A DNA stretch of 64,000 bases, taken from Crocinitomicaceae bacterium. GTDB taxonomy: Bacteria; Bacteroidota; Bacteroidia; Flavobacteriales_D; Crocinitomicaceae. A program made the translations under genes and the position numbers. Positions 1 to 10,718 of this stretch are shown one piece after another. The stretch is from contig JAGYIR010000017.1 in the NCBI GenBank assembly GCA_018402525.1, forward strand, positions 1 to 64,000, written 5' to 3'. Each line of letters opens with the position of its first letter. Position 1 is the first letter of the stretch. Below the pieces are notes generated by a model. The model was not told the DNA's origin. It searched no databases and worked only from the letters and a program-made list of their open reading frames with translations.

Positions 1-492
1 CCAACCCAACTGATTTGCAATTCGTCGTCGCTTGTGCTGATGATCGTTAACCCTCAACATAACAGTTTTACCGTTTGTTTTGGCGACTCCATCGAAGTCA
101 ATGGTACGTGGTACGATTTCTCCGATTTCGTTTCAGTAAATGAAATTGACAACAACGGCTGTTCGGTGACCAATACAACACTCATCACTTTTGATGCATG
201 TTATTTGGAAGATTTCAACGTGTTTATTCCGAACGTTTTTACACCAAACGGAGATGAAGTCAATAACCTTTTTGAAATTTCCATTACAGGTGGAATGCTA
301 GAAAGAGGATTTATCATCAACCGCTGGGGCAATGTTGTACACGAATTTCACGCCGATAATTTAATATGGGACGGAACATCTAAACAAGGAATGCCTGCTC
401 AAGATGGTGTTTATTCGTACGTTGTTTACATCCGTGCTACAGGCTCTGCTGTTTCGGAGCAATACCATGGATTTGTAACGCTAATTCGTTAG
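1..492 (+). CDS. C-terminal part of a T9SS-exported protein with gliding-motility-type C-terminal domain (partial)
   Basis: The reading frame is open to the left edge, so only the last 163 codons are present. The segment FIPNVFTPNGDEVNN, followed by INRWGNVV, WDGT and QDGVYSYVV, is the classic gliding-motility-associated C-terminal domain (CHU_C, type B sorting signal) that directs proteins through the type IX secretion system of Bacteroidota. The protein is therefore probably a large cell-surface or secreted product whose main domains lie outside the window. The first possible internal start is the GTG at 34, but nothing favours it. The function of the missing part cannot be judged. Confidence 0.85.
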   Translation, partial: PTQLICNSSSLVLMIVNPQHNSFTVCFGDSIEVNGTWYDFSDFVSVNEIDNNGCSVTNTTLITFDACYLEDFNVFIPNVFTPNGDEVNNLFEISITGGMLERGFIINRWGNVVHEFHADNLIWDGTSKQGMPAQDGVYSYVVYIRATGSAVSEQYHGFVTLIR

Positions 493-516
493 ATTTACGG
501 AAGTAAACCTTCCGAT

Positions 517-897
517 ATGCATCAAAATTCAGTACACCATTCTTGGGTCGAAGCCACAAAATCTACGCTCCAACAGGAATGGAATAAACTCGATTTTATC
601 CAAAAGACAATCGCTCAAATCGACAAGGACTTTTCTGGATTTACAAACGCTCACATTGGAGAAAACATTGATTTAAGCAAAGATGTTTCATCTGAAATCA
701 TTCAGCACATCAAAGAAAATCTAATGGCAATGGAACGTGAAAACCCAGCTTCCATTCCACAACTGATTTACCTCATCGATCTACCAGAAGAAATTTTTGA
801 GTCGATCTACCAGCACTCTTCCTCCATTCATCACGACCTTGCGCAGTGTATATTATTGCGTGAAGCGTATAAGGTTTGGATGAGGGGGAGGTATTAA
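517..897 (+). CDS. small hypothetical protein, 126 aa
   Basis: An ATG-started reading frame 24 bases after the preceding exported-protein gene, on the same strand, so the two may be cotranscribed. The product is charged and probably mostly helical, with no signal peptide, no membrane segment and no cysteine motif. I do not recognise a family. Support for it being real is its length, its start just after a stop codon and its codon usage, which resembles that of its neighbours. It converges with the small membrane-protein gene at 920-1135. Confidence 0.6.
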   Translation: MHQNSVHHSWVEATKSTLQQEWNKLDFIQKTIAQIDKDFSGFTNAHIGENIDLSKDVSSEIIQHIKENLMAMERENPASIPQLIYLIDLPEEIFESIYQHSSSIHHDLAQCILLREAYKVWMRGRY

Positions 898-919
898 TAG
901 CTCAAGACAGAAAAAATCA

Positions 920-1135
920 TTATTCTTTGCCGTGTTTCCTCTTTAGAGCAATGATTACGTTAAATACTACCCAGAGTGACACCGTTGTCGCTAACCAAAT
1001 AAAAAATGTGTTGGCTGAATGGTTGCACATAATGCAATAAAGATTCGATAAGTATTCAATTAGAAGTAAACCTGATCCACCAAGGCATAGTGTCCCTAGT
1101 AGTGCATTGATGATTATGATATGGGAAGTCTTCAT
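920..1135 (-). CDS. small two-helix membrane protein, 71 aa
   Basis: The product begins MKTSHIIIINALLGTLC and has two hydrophobic segments, roughly residues 5-28 and 43-63, followed by a basic tail (ALKRKHGKE). Two cysteines (YCIMCNH) lie in the loop between the helices. The reading frame continues upstream to 1264, but that extension is unusually Trp/Cys-rich and lies in the region upstream of sucA, so I chose the internal ATG at 1135. The family was not recognised. It is transcribed divergently from sucA. Confidence 0.5.
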   Translation of the reverse strand: MKTSHIIIINALLGTLCLGGSGLLLIEYLSNLYCIMCNHSANTFFIWLATTVSLWVVFNVIIALKRKHGKE

Positions 1136-1291
1136 GTTATACTTATACGCACAACCGTGCCAAACAAATATACAAACTAAAAAACAACAACAGTCTTCAG
1201 TGAAATTCACCCATTCCCAACATTCTCCCAACCACCCCACTCCACCCAAAATATTTCTCCACAATTCACCTGTTCAATTCAACAATATCAC

Positions 1292-1299
1292 TAAATTTG
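1292..1299 (+). promoter_or_regulatory. candidate Bacteroidota -7 element upstream of sucA
   Basis: TAAATTTG matches the TAnnTTTG consensus of the Bacteroidota primary sigma factor and lies 25 bases before the sucA ATG. No clear TTTG -33 element is present at the usual distance, so this is a weak call. Confidence 0.3.
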
Positions 1300-1324
1300 C
1301 TAGTCCATAACGATGCAATAGAAA

Positions 1325-4052
1325 ATGGATAAAGTATCATACGTAGGTAATGCAGATGTAAATGCAATTGATCATTTGTACAAAATGTACCTACAAAACC
1401 CCGAAAGTGTTGACATAGGTTGGCAAAAGTTTTTTGAAGGATTTGATTTCGCACGAACAAATTTTGAAGATCAGGGAGCCGTTCCAGAGAACTTTCAAAA
1501 GGAATTTAAAGTCATCAATTTGATTGCTGGCTACAGAAGTCGCGGTCACCTCTTTACAAAAACAAACCCTGTAAGAGATAGAAGAACCTATTCTCCAACG
1601 TTGGATATTGAAAATTTTGGGCTCACCGAAGCTGACTTAGACACAGTTTTTCTAGCTGGAGAGCAAATTGGCATTGGTGCTTCGAAGTTGCGTGACATTA
1701 TCAATCACCTAGAAGCAACCTACTGTGATGCTATTGGAATTGAGTTCATGTACATGCGTCAACCGGTAAAAATAGAATGGTTCAAAAATTCAATTGAGTT
1801 AAAGAATCGTCCACAATACGACGCTGCACGCAAGTTAGACATCTATAAAAAATTAAATCAAGCGACGAATTTTGAATCCTTTTTGGGAAAAAAGTTCGTG
1901 GGACAAAAACGTTTCTCCATTGAAGGATTAGAGGCGTTGATTCCAGCTTTGGATGCACTTATCTACAAAGGCCTATCGAATGATGTGGAACACTTCATCG
2001 TTGGAATGGCGCACCGTGGACGTTTGAACACGCTTACCAATATTTTTGAAAAAGACCGAAAGATATCTTTTCCGAATTTGAAGGAAAGGAGTTTGATACT
2101 GAAGTACGCTTCGACGGTGACGTCAAGTACCACCAAGGATTTACATCTCAGGTAGAAATCAAAAACAGGTAAAACTGTCACGTTGACGTTGGCACCAAAC
2201 CCTTCGCATTTAGAAGCTGTAAACACAGTCGTGGAAGGGATTTCCCGTGCTAAAATCGACCACGTTCTTGAAAGCAATAACAAACGCATCTGTCCAATAT
2301 TGATCCACGGAGATGCAGCGATTGCAGGTCAAGGAATTGTGTATGAAACGATTCAAATGGCGCAATTGGACGGTTATAAAACTGGTGGAACGATTCACAT
2401 TGTTACCAATAACCAAGTTGGTTTTACCACCAATTATTTGGACGGAAGATCTTCTACCTATTGTACCGACGTGGCAAAAACGACCTTGTGTCCGGTTTTT
2501 CATGTCAATGCAGATGACATTGAAGCAGTTTCTCAAGTGATGGAAATTGCAATGGAGTACAGACAACGTTTTGGAGGTGACATTTTTATTGATCTATTGG
2601 GGTACAGAAAGTACGGACACAACGAGGGTGATGAGCCTAAGTTTACTCAGCCAAATCTCTATAATATGATCGCAAAGCATCCAAATGTGAAGGATATTTA
2701 CTTCAAACAACTGGAAGCAGAAGGCGTCATTACGAAAGCAGAAGCAGATAAACTAGCCGACGATTTCAACGCTTATTTGGAAAGCGAATACGAGGAATCT
2801 CGCAAGCATGAAAAAGCGTTAGTTTACGATTTCTTAAAAGACGATTGGAAAGGCTACCGAGCTGGAACCACGAAAGATTTTGAAGTTTCGCCTGAAACCG
2901 GTGTAGATAAAAAACAGTTACTTGCGCTTGGTGAAAAATTAGCGACATTGCCTGAAGGGAAAAAATACTTCCGTAAAATTTCTAAAATTTTCAACGATCG
3001 TTTAGAAGCAATTAAATCAGATAAATTAGATTGGGGATCAGCAGAAATGTTGGCCTATGCGACTCTTTTGGTGGAAGGTCATCCTGTTCGTGTTTCTGGT
3101 CAAGATGTTGAACGAGGAACATTCTCACATCGTCATGCGGTGGTGAAAACCGAAGATACCGAAGAAGAAGTGATTACTTTGAATTTGTTGGCAGAGAAAC
3201 AAGCTCCATTCACCATCTACAACTCATTACTTTCTGAATACGGTGTCTTAGGGTTTGAATACGGTTACTCCTTGGCTTGTCCAAGTGGATTAACCATTTG
3301 GGAAGCGCAGTTTGGAGATTTCTACAACGGTGCACAAATTATGGTGGATCAATTCATCACTGCTGGAGAAGACAAATGGGCGACTCAAAGTGGATTGGTG
3401 ATGTTGTTGCCACACGGATACGAAGGACAAGGCGCAGAGCACTCGAGTGGCAGAATGGAACGTTTCCTTCAGCAATGTGCGGATTTAAATATTCAGGTCG
3501 TAAACACATCGACTCCTGCAAATCACTTCCACTTGTTGCGAAGACAAATGAAACGTGAGTTTAGAAAACCATTGGTAGTATTCTCACCGAAAATGATATT
3601 GCGCCATCCTAGAGCGACTTCATCGCTGGACTGAAATGGCAAAAGGACGTTTCCTCGAAGTAATCGACGATCCAACAGCTCAAGTTGCGCAAGTAGACAC
3701 CATCGTATTATGTACAGGTAAATTCTACTACGATGCGACTGAAAAAGCAGAGGAGTTGGGCGTTGACAATATGGCATTTGTACGTGTTGAACAATTATAT
3801 CCTTTGCCTCAGAAACAATTGGATGCTGTTTTCAAGAAATATAAAAACGCGAAAACAATCATTTGGGCACAAGAAGAACCAGCAAATATGGGCGCTTGGA
3901 CCTACATGGCGATGGCATTGCGTGAATTGAACATAAAAGGTGTATACCGTTATGCATCTGCAGCTGCAGCAGAGGGTTCACATGACCTTCACAAACGAAG
4001 ATTGGGTAGATTATTCGGTGAGCTATTTGCATACGCGAAGGTGAAAGCATAA
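1325..4052 (+). pseudogene. sucA: 2-oxoglutarate dehydrogenase E1 (thiamine-dependent) gene interrupted by three single-base indels
   Basis: E1 decarboxylates 2-oxoglutarate and passes the succinyl group to SucB in the TCA cycle. Family motifs run through the region in order: MAHRGRLNTL, LAPNPSHLEAV, GDAAIAGQG, YRKYGHNEGDEP, PHGYEGQGAEHSSGR. The frame breaks three times: one base is missing in the A-run at 2059-2061, one A is extra in the A-run at 2161-2165, and one T is extra at 3632. Fragments read as 1325-2155, 2183-3634 and 3636-4052. Undoing the three changes gives 908 codons plus stop, the normal length, with conserved sequence across each joint (KDIFSEFEGKEFDTEVRF at the first; SLDEMAKGRF at the third). 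sucB follows 32 bases later. Consensus error or very recent mutation is likelier than old decay. Confidence 0.9.
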
Positions 4053-4084
4053 ACGTTGATAGAAATTATTTTAAATAAAGAAAC

Positions 4085-5353
4085 ATGTCAGTATTAGAAA
4101 TGAAAGTGCCAAGTCCAGGAGAGTCAATTTCTGAAGTAGAAATTGCACAATGGTTGGTATCTGACGGAGATTACGTTGAAAAAGATCAAGCAATCGCTGA
4201 AGTCGATTCAGACAAAGCAACATTGGAACTTCCTGCTGAGGAAAGTGGGATCATCACTTTAAAAGCAGCTGATGGCGATACTGTCGCTGTAGGTGCAGTT
4301 GTATGCCTTATTGATACGTCTGCCGCTAAACCAGCAGATTTCAAATCAGCAACTGCAGCTCCTGTGGAAAAAGCTCCGGAGCCAGTAGCAGAAAAAAAAT
4401 CTGCAGCTCCTAGTCCTGATCCAGTGAAACCTGTTGCTAAAGAAGCGACTTCTTATGCAAGTGGCACGCCTTCGATTGCTGCGGCTAAGATTATGGCGGA
4501 GAACGGTGTTTCAGCAAATCAAGTAAACGGCACTGGTAAAGACGGAAGAATCACAAAACAAGATGTCGTTGCTGCAATGGCGGCAGGTTTTTCTGCAAAT
4601 GCTGCTCAAGGTTGGGGTGGTACACGTGAGCAAAGCACTGAGAAAATGTCATTGATGCGTCGTAAAATCGCAGAGCGTTTGGTAGCAGTGAAGAATGAAA
4701 CAGCGATGTTGACGACCTTCAACGAAGTTGACATGAAACCAATCATGGATTTACGTGCGAAATACAAAGATGCCTTTGCAAAACACCACGATGTCAATTT
4801 AGGCTTCATGTCGTTTTTTACGAAAGCTGTGACAGAAGCATTGCACTTGTTTCCAGCCGTCAATGCACAAATTGATGGGAAAGACATGATTTTTCACGAT
4901 TACGCAGATATTGGAGTTGCTGTCTCTTCGCCAAAGGGGTTGATGGTTCCTGTTGTACGCAACGCAGAACAAATGTCACTCGCTGATATTGAACGTGAAA
5001 TTAAACGACTTGCGATTAAGGCACGTGACGGAAAAATCACTCCTGACGAAATGACGGGTGGAACATTCACTATCACCAATGGAGGTGTATTTGGATCAAT
5101 GCTGTCGACACCAATCATCAACCCACCACAATCAGCGATTTTAGGAATGCACAACATTGTTGAACGCCCGGTAGCGATTGACGGTAAGGTAGAAATCAGA
5201 CCAATTATGTACGTTGCATTGTCATACGACCACAGAATTATTGATGGAAAGGAGTCTGTTAGTTTCTTGGTGAAAGTCAAAGAAATGCTTGAAAATCCAG
5301 AACGCATGATCTTCGGTTCAAAGGACCCATTAGAAGTATTGCTTGGATTATAA
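4085..5353 (+). CDS. sucB: dihydrolipoyllysine-residue succinyltransferase, E2 of 2-oxoglutarate dehydrogenase
   Basis: Transfers the succinyl group from E1 to CoA. At 422 residues it is typical. An N-terminal lipoyl domain (about 1-75) carries the lipoylated lysine in DSDKA (K44). An Ala/Pro/Lys linker follows, then a peripheral-subunit-binding domain (about 128-165, [13 protein letters not shown]), then the catalytic domain ending with the HxxxDG signature in SYDHRIIDG (H383, D387). The gene is intact and lies 32 bases behind the broken sucA, with which it must be cotranscribed. A terminator follows at 5396-5420. Confidence 0.95.
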   Translation: MSVLEMKVPSPGESISEVEIAQWLVSDGDYVEKDQAIAEVDSDKATLELPAEESGIITLKAADGDTVAVGAVVCLIDTSAAKPADFKSATAAPVEKAPEPVAEKKSAAPSPDPVKPVAKEATSYASGTPSIAAAKIMAENGVSANQVNGTGKDGRITKQDVVAAMAAGFSANAAQGWGGTREQSTEKMSLMRRKIAERLVAVKNETAMLTTFNEVDMKPIMDLRAKYKDAFAKHHDVNLGFMSFFTKAVTEALHLFPAVNAQIDGKDMIFHDYADIGVAVSSPKGLMVPVVRNAEQMSLADIEREIKRLAIKARDGKITPDEMTGGTFTITNGGVFGSMLSTPIINPPQSAILGMHNIVERPVAIDGKVEIRPIMYVALSYDHRIIDGKESVSFLVKVKEMLENPERMIFGSKDPLEVLLGL

Positions 5354-5395
5354 ATCGTTCTGTCATATTATTGTGACAGTATCCGAAAAAAATCA

Positions 5396-5420
5396 GGGAG
5401 GTATTTTACTTCCCTTTTTT
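5396..5420 (+). terminator. rho-independent terminator of sucAB
   Basis: The arms GGGAGG (5396-5401) and CTTCCC (5409-5414) pair with one G-T wobble around a 7-base loop and are followed directly by six T. It lies 43 bases after the sucB stop. A weaker dyad CTGTCA/TGACAG precedes it at about 5360-5378. Confidence 0.75.
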
Positions 5421-5653
5421 ATTCCAGTTTGCTCCGATATTGTTTTTATTTCAAATTCATGCAATAAGAAAAACCACGTTGATTTATCCAAACAATACCG
5501 CTTCAAAGCAACTGTTTTTCAGCAACTTAATTGTGCGAACAGAGCATTTTATTTTGCTAATCCTTTCATTTTCAAACTCTAAAAAAATGTTAAAAGACCA
5601 CTATTGGTGTAATATATCAATACACCTTGCGTTTAATACAGTAACAATACAAG

Positions 5654-5786
5654 TTGACAAAGTATGTAAAAGTTGGCATACAATTTGAACATACCAAATC
5701 AACTAAGTAGAAGTTAGTTTTCATAAGTAGTAGTAGTAGTTTAGGTTATGAGCGGGAAAGATGCTAGTCTTTCCCGCTTGTTTTTT
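5654..5786 (+). ncRNA. candidate small RNA upstream of lepA
   Basis: A possible promoter (TTGACA at 5654-5659, TACAAT at 5679-5684, with a rather long 19-base spacing) is followed by about 65 non-coding bases with an AGT triplet run (about 5727-5740) and then a strong terminator. No protein frame fits. The predicted transcript would be roughly 95-100 bases. It could instead be a leader of lepA that ends early. It does not match any RNA family I can name. Confidence 0.35.
5751..5786 (+). terminator. strong rho-independent terminator upstream of lepA
   Basis: AGCGGGAAAGA (5751-5761) pairs perfectly over 11 bases with TCTTTCCCGCT (5768-5778) around a 6-base loop, and a T-run follows (TGTTTTTT). 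The sucAB terminator is already 330 bases upstream, so this one probably ends a separate transcript. Confidence 0.8.
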
Positions 5787-5865
5787 ATACCTCCTTAAGA
5801 TGCTATAAATTCATTAATTTGGAGTACTTTTGGAGTCGCTGTATCAACACCATAGCGAAGTATAT

Positions 5866-7662
5866 ATGAAAAATATCCGAAATTTTTGCATCATTGCACA
5901 CATCGATCATGGGAAGAGTACCCTAGCCGATCGTTTATTACAAACTACAGGTACGATTTCGGATCGTGACATGCAGGCGCAAGCACTTGATGATATGGAT
6001 TTAGAACGTGAGCGTGGAATCACTATTAAGAGTCACGCCATCCAAATGAACTATACAAGAGACGGTGTGGATTATGTGTTGAACCTGATTGACACCCCTG
6101 GTCACGTTGATTTTTCATACGAAGTTTCGCGTTCGATTGCAGCCTGTGAAGGTGCACTTCTTATTGTAGACGCATCACAGGGAATTGAGGCACAAACAAT
6201 TTCTAACCTATATCTCGCTTTAGAACACGATTTAGAAATTATTCCAATTCTAAATAAAATGGACTTACCTGGTGCAATGCCGGAGGAAGTTACCGATCAA
6301 ATTGTTGAGCTGATCGGATGTGACCCTGCTGATGTCATCCCTGCATCTGGTAAAACAGGACTTGGCGTAGATGATATATTGCATGCAATTATTCACCGAA
6401 TTCCAGCTCCAAAAGGAGATGAAGATGCACCGTTGCAAGCGATGATTTTTGATTCAGTATTCAATTCATTTCGAGGAATTATTGCCTATTTCCGCGTTAG
6501 AAACGGAGTAATTAGAAAAGGTGAGAAGATTAAATTCATGAATACCGGGAAAAGCTACAACGCTGAGGAAATCGGGATTCTAAAAATGGATTTATCCCCA
6601 CGTAAAGAAGTCAGAGCTGGTGATGTTGGTTACATTATTTCAGGCATCAAAAAGGCAGCAGAAGTAAAGGTGGGTGATACAATCACGAGTACCGAGCGAC
6701 CTACACAAGAGATCATTAAAGGATTTGAAGACGTAAAACCAATGGTATTTGCTGGAATTTATCCAGTAGACACTGAAGATTATGAAGAATTGCGTTATTC
6801 GATGGAAAAGCTGCAATTAAACGACTCTTCATTGGTGTTTGAACCAGAATCATCTGCAGCACTTGGATTTGGATTCCGTTGTGGATTTTTGGGAATGTTG
6901 CACATGGAAATTATCCAAGAACGTTTAGAGCGTGAGTTCAATATGACCGTAATCACGACAGTTCCAAACGTTTCGTACAAGGCCTACATGAATAAAACCC
7001 CGGATATCGAGAAAATCGTTAACAACCCTTCTGAGTTACCTGACCCATCAGGAATGCAAAGAATTGAGGAGCCATACATTAAAGCACAGGTAATTACAAA
7101 ATCTGAGTACGTTGGACAAATTATGACGCTCTGCATTGACAAACGTGGTGAGTTGACCAATCAAGTATATTTAACGCAAGATAGAGTTGAATTGTCCTTC
7201 GAAATGCCCTTGGGTGAAATTGTATTTGATTTCTACGACCGTTTAAAGACAGTTTCTAGAGGGTATGCTTCATTTGATTATCATCCTATTGGTTACCGCC
7301 AGTCAGATTTAATTAAAATGGATTTATTGCTGAATGGTGAGCAAGTAGATGCTCTTTCCGCACTTGTGCATAGAAGTAACGCCTATGACCTTGGAAAACG
7401 CATCTGCGTTAAGTTAAAGGAGCTAATTCCGCGTCAACAATTCGAAATTCCAATTCAAGCTGCGATTGGAGCAAAAGTCATTGCGCGTGAAACGATCAAA
7501 GCATTGCGTAAAGACGTTACAGCAAAATGTTACGGTGGGGATATTTCTCGTAAGCGTAAATTACTTGAAAAACAAAAGGAAGGAAAGAAACGTATGCGCC
7601 AAGTTGGACGAGTAGAAATTCCTCAAGAAGCCTTTTTAGCGGTATTGAAGCTGAACGATTAG
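5866..7662 (+). CDS. lepA: elongation factor 4 (LepA), ribosome back-translocating GTPase
   Basis: A translation GTPase that binds stalled or mistranslocated ribosomes. The product has 598 residues from the chosen ATG, the usual LepA size. The P-loop AHIDHGKST is at residues 11-19, and DTPGHVDF and NKMDLPG are the G3 and G4 motifs. The LepA-specific C-terminal end [20 protein letters not shown] is complete. The frame extends back to a TTG at 5830, but family members start at MKNIRNF, so I use the ATG at 5866. A TACTTTTG element at 5825-5832 could be its -7 box. It converges with accC across a bidirectional terminator. Confidence 0.96.
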   Translation: MKNIRNFCIIAHIDHGKSTLADRLLQTTGTISDRDMQAQALDDMDLERERGITIKSHAIQMNYTRDGVDYVLNLIDTPGHVDFSYEVSRSIAACEGALLIVDASQGIEAQTISNLYLALEHDLEIIPILNKMDLPGAMPEEVTDQIVELIGCDPADVIPASGKTGLGVDDILHAIIHRIPAPKGDEDAPLQAMIFDSVFNSFRGIIAYFRVRNGVIRKGEKIKFMNTGKSYNAEEIGILKMDLSPRKEVRAGDVGYIISGIKKAAEVKVGDTITSTERPTQEIIKGFEDVKPMVFAGIYPVDTEDYEELRYSMEKLQLNDSSLVFEPESSAALGFGFRCGFLGMLHMEIIQERLEREFNMTVITTVPNVSYKAYMNKTPDIEKIVNNPSELPDPSGMQRIEEPYIKAQVITKSEYVGQIMTLCIDKRGELTNQVYLTQDRVELSFEMPLGEIVFDFYDRLKTVSRGYASFDYHPIGYRQSDLIKMDLLLNGEQVDALSALVHRSNAYDLGKRICVKLKELIPRQQFEIPIQAAIGAKVIARETIKALRKDVTAKCYGGDISRKRKLLEKQKEGKKRMRQVGRVEIPQEAFLAVLKLND

Positions 7663-7674
7663 CATCTAGACAAT

Positions 7675-7695
7675 CTTACGGTTGTGAACCGTAAG
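7675..7695 (+). terminator. stem-loop after lepA
   Basis: CTTACGGTT and AACCGTAAG form a perfect 9-base stem with a 3-base loop 12 bases after the lepA stop. No T-run follows, so it may protect the 3' end or mark processing and need not terminate transcription by itself. Confidence 0.4.
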
Positions 7696-7773
7696 AAATG
7701 ATAAAATTTAATCATTACTCAACTGAATAACGAGCAGAATTCGGATTAGGTGATTAAAATTGACTGTGCATCA

Positions 7774-7806
7774 CAAAAAAAAGAGCTGCCTTTGCAGCTC
7801 TTTTTC
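7774..7806. terminator. bidirectional terminator between lepA and accC
   Basis: GAGCTGC (7783-7789) and GCAGCTC (7794-7800) form a 7-base stem with a CTTT loop. It is flanked by an A-run on the left and a T-run on the right, so it works in both directions and serves the convergent lepA and accC genes. Confidence 0.8.
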
Positions 7807-7807
7807 T

Positions 7808-9142
7808 TTAATACTCGAACGTATCCATAAAACTTGTAGTGAAATCACCCTCATTAAACTTGGGATCATTCATCAATTTTTGATGGAACGGAATTGTCGT
7901 CTTTATACCTTCAATGATGTATTCATCAAGTGCACGTTTCATTTTTAAAATTGCTTCCTCACGTGTTTGTGCGACAGCAATAAGTTTAGAAATCATTGAA
8001 TCGTAATTCGGTGGAATTACATAACCAGCGTACACGTGCGTATCAATTCTGATTCCGTGTCCTCCAGGAGAATGATACGTTTCAATTTTTCCTGGCGAAG
8101 GTCTGAAATTTGCATACGGATCTTCGGCGTTAATTCGACATTGAATCGCGTGCATTTTTGGAAAATAATTTTCTCCAGAAATCTTTTCACCAAAGGCAAT
8201 TTTTATTTGCTCCTTGATTAAATCGTAATTGATAACTTCTTCTGTGATTGTGTGTTCCACTTGAATTCGTGTGTTCATCTCCATGAAGTAAAAATCACGG
8301 TGCTTGTCCACTAAGAACTCAACAGTTCCAACTCCTTCGTATTGAACAGCTTTTGTTGCCTTAATAGCAGCATCTCCCATTCGCTTACGTAAATCATCTG
8401 TCATAAAAGGAGAAGGCGTTTCCTCTACCAGTTTTTGATGACGACGTTGTATAGAACAATCTCGTTCTGATAAATGACATGCGTTTCCGTATTGGTCACC
8501 AGCGATTTGGATTTCAATATGACGTGGCTCTTCGATGAATTTCTCCATGTAAATTCCGTCGTTTCCAAAAGCCGCTCCTGCCTCGGCACGCGTAGAATCC
8601 CAGGCTGCTTCCATGTCCTCTTCCTTCCAGACAACGCGCATTCCTTTACCACCTCCACCAGCAGTTGCCTTGAGAATGATTGGGTACTTAATTTTCTTCG
8701 CAACTTTCTTTGCGTCATCAAGATCTTTCAACAAACCGTCAGAACCAGGAATACATGGTACTCCTGCTTTGATCATTGTCGCTTTCGCATTCGATTTATC
8801 TCCCATTCCAGAAATCTGCTCTGGCGTGGCCCCGATAAATTTAATATTGTGCTCTTGACACACTTTTGAAAACTTCTCGTTTTCCGATAAAAACCCATAT
8901 CCTGGGTGAATTGCATCTGCATTGGTAATTTCCGCTGCAGCTATAATGTTTGGAATAGAAAGGTACGACAGGGCACTCGACGGAGGACCGATACACACTG
9001 CTTCATCAGCAAAACGCACAGGCAAACTATCTTTATCGGCTGTTGAATAAACAGCAACTGTTTTTATGCCCATCTCCTTGCATGTACGAATTATACGCAA
9101 TGCAATTTCTCCTCTATTGGCAATCAATATTTTTTTGAACAT
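7808..9142 (-). CDS. accC: biotin carboxylase subunit of acetyl-CoA carboxylase
   Basis: ATP-dependent carboxylation of the biotin on AccB, the first step of malonyl-CoA synthesis. It has 444 residues, typical of stand-alone AccC. It starts [17 protein letters not shown], and has the [10 protein letters not shown] motif, the ATP-grasp glycine-rich loop [12 protein letters not shown] (about residue 160), [12 protein letters not shown], and the catalytic [11 protein letters not shown]. No biotinyl or carboxyltransferase domain is attached, so it acts with the separate AccB encoded 55 bases upstream. It is the last gene of the pdxA-to-accC minus-strand group. Confidence 0.96.
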   Translation of the reverse strand: MFKKILIANRGEIALRIIRTCKEMGIKTVAVYSTADKDSLPVRFADEAVCIGPPSSALSYLSIPNIIAAAEITNADAIHPGYGFLSENEKFSKVCQEHNIKFIGATPEQISGMGDKSNAKATMIKAGVPCIPGSDGLLKDLDDAKKVAKKIKYPIILKATAGGGGKGMRVVWKEEDMEAAWDSTRAEAGAAFGNDGIYMEKFIEEPRHIEIQIAGDQYGNACHLSERDCSIQRRHQKLVEETPSPFMTDDLRKRMGDAAIKATKAVQYEGVGTVEFLVDKHRDFYFMEMNTRIQVEHTITEEVINYDLIKEQIKIAFGEKISGENYFPKMHAIQCRINAEDPYANFRPSPGKIETYHSPGGHGIRIDTHVYAGYVIPPNYDSMISKLIAVAQTREEAILKMKRALDEYIIEGIKTTIPFHQKLMNDPKFNEGDFTTSFMDTFEY

Positions 9143-9197
9143 GCCTACTAATTTTTAATGTGAATATGAGTGGAATAACTTCTCACTCATTATTAAC

Positions 9198-9689
9198 TTA
9201 TGAAGGATCTATGATAAATAATGGTTGATCGTATTCTACAGGAGAAGCATCATCTACTAAGACTTTTACAATTTTCCCTGTAACTTCAGCTTCAATCTCA
9301 TTAAACAATTTCATTGCCTCAATGATGCACACTGTGTCACCCACACCTATTGTGCTTCCAACACTTACGAAAGGATCTTTGTCTGGTCCAGCAGAACGGT
9401 AAAACGTTCCAATCATTGGCGATTTTATCGTAATCAAATTGGCATTTTCATCCGCCACTGGTGCTGATGAAGGCGCAGCTGGTTCTGCGGCTGCTGGCAC
9501 TGGTGCAGCAACTGGTGCAGCAACTGGTGCCAGTTGTGGGGCAGCTTGAACAATTATTTGTCGCTCTTCCTTTGCTGAGGCATACTCTGTTTTAATGGTA
9601 ATTTTAAAGTCCTTTTGTTCGATTTCAACTTCATTTACGCCTGACTTTGCGACAAATTTGATTAAATCTTGAATTTCCTTAATGTTCAT
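9198..9689 (-). CDS. accB: biotin carboxyl carrier protein of acetyl-CoA carboxylase
   Basis: Carries carboxybiotin between AccC and the carboxyltransferase. The 163-residue protein has an N-terminal dimerisation part, an Ala/Pro-rich flexible linker (about residues 48-78) and a C-terminal biotinyl domain with the biotinylation motif EAMKL (K127). The linker is encoded by a 12-base tandem repeat. It lies between fabH and accC on the same strand. Confidence 0.95.
   Translation of the reverse strand: MNIKEIQDLIKFVAKSGVNEVEIEQKDFKITIKTEYASAKEERQIIVQAAPQLAPVAAPVAAPVPAAAEPAAPSSAPVADENANLITIKSPMIGTFYRSAGPDKDPFVSVGSTIGVGDTVCIIEAMKLFNEIEAEVTGKIVKVLVDDASPVEYDQPLFIIDPS
9499..9530. repeat. 12-base tandem repeat in the accB linker
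   Basis: ACTGGTGCAGCA occurs twice in full and once in part. It encodes the alternating Ala/Pro/Val linker of AccB. Such repeats can change copy number and so the linker length. Confidence 0.7.
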
Positions 9690-9726
9690 TACTTTTAAGA
9701 TTTTGTGTAGGTAAAAATACTAATTT

Positions 9727-10716
9727 TTAGGAATTATACGCCCACTTCAGGTATACTGCACCCCAAGTGAATCCACCGCCAAAAGCTGACAGTATTAACG
9801 TATCCCCTTTCTTCAATTGTTTTTCGTAATCCCAGAGACACAAAGGCAGTGTTCCTGCAGTTGTATTTCCATATTTTTCAATATTGATCATCACCTTTTC
9901 ACGCGGTAAACCCATGCGCTTAGCGGTTGCATCAATAATTCTTAAATTTGCTTGATGTGGCACTAACCAGTCAACAGATTCGCTGGTCAAATTATTCTTT
10001 TCCATTATTTCAGCAGAAACTTCGGCCATATTTGTCACGGCAAACTTAAACACTTGTTTACCTTCTTGCCGTACGAAGTGCATGCGCTTCTCAACTGTTT
10101 CAGCCGATGCTGGATTCAATGATCCTCCAGCTGGTTGCACCAGGTATTCTCTTCCTGAACCATCGCTTCTTAGAATGAAGTCTTGAACTCCTAGTCCCTC
10201 TTCGTTTGGTTCTAGCATCACTGCGCCAGCTCCATCTCCAAAAATTACACAAGTTGTTCTATCTTCATAATCAATAATCGAACTCATTTTATCAACTCCG
10301 ACGACAACAACTTTTTTGTAACGTCCCGTTTCAATAAATTGCGCGCCTGTCGATAATGCATAAATAAATCCTGAGCAAGCCGCAATTAGGTCATACCCCC
10401 ATGCGTTCTTCATTCCCAATTTATCGCACAATACATTCGCCGTACTAGGAAATGGGTAATCGGGCGTTACTGTCGCTAAAATCACCAATTCAACATCCTC
10501 AGGCTTCGTATTTGTCTTTTCCAATAAACCCTTAACAGCACCAACCGCCATGTCAGAAGAAGGACCATCTTTCATGATTCTTCTTTCCTTAATTCCGGTG
10601 CGCGTCATAATCCATTCATCAGATGTATCTACAAACGTCGAAAGTTCTTCGTTTGTAAGAATATAATCTGGCAAATATCCTTGAACTCCAGTAATTGCTG
10701 CTGTAATTTTGCTCAT
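9727..10716 (-). CDS. fabH: 3-oxoacyl-ACP synthase III
   Basis: Condenses acetyl-CoA (or a branched primer) with malonyl-ACP to start fatty-acid synthesis. It has 329 residues. The catalytic triad is visible: C114 in [10 protein letters not shown]254 in VPHQANLRI and N284 in YGNTTAGT. The CoA-binding arginine lies in the [14 protein letters not shown] segment near the N-terminus. It follows plsX with a 2-base gap, so the two are surely cotranscribed. Confidence 0.96.
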   Translation of the reverse strand: MSKITAAITGVQGYLPDYILTNEELSTFVDTSDEWIMTRTGIKERRIMKDGPSSDMAVGAVKGLLEKTNTKPEDVELVILATVTPDYPFPSTANVLCDKLGMKNAWGYDLIAACSGFIYALSTGAQFIETGRYKKVVVVGVDKMSSIIDYEDRTTCVIFGDGAGAVMLEPNEEGLGVQDFILRSDGSGREYLVQPAGGSLNPASAETVEKRMHFVRQEGKQVFKFAVTNMAEVSAEIMEKNNLTSESVDWLVPHQANLRIIDATAKRMGLPREKVMINIEKYGNTTAGTLPLCLWDYEKQLKKGDTLILSAFGGGFTWGAVYLKWAYNS

Positions 10717-10718
10717 AA

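Larger units (their letters stand above)
5354..5865. other. 512-base gene-free interval between sucB and lepA
   Basis: No convincing protein gene is present. Two short open frames on the plus strand (5343-5582, 5440-5688) have no start context and atypical composition. The stretch holds the sucB terminator (5396-5420), an AT-rich part, a sigma70-like TTGACA/TACAAT pair (5654-5684) and a strong second terminator (5751-5786). The last two could bound a small RNA of about 100 bases. Confidence 0.6.

Noticed and set aside
5343-5688. Two short plus-strand frames after sucB
   Set aside because: They span the sucB terminator and AT-rich sequence, and the first overlaps the end of sucB; no family resemblance.
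8474-8869. Plus-strand open frames opposite accC
   Set aside because: accC is fully conserved on the minus strand across this interval and the antisense products have no protein-like features.
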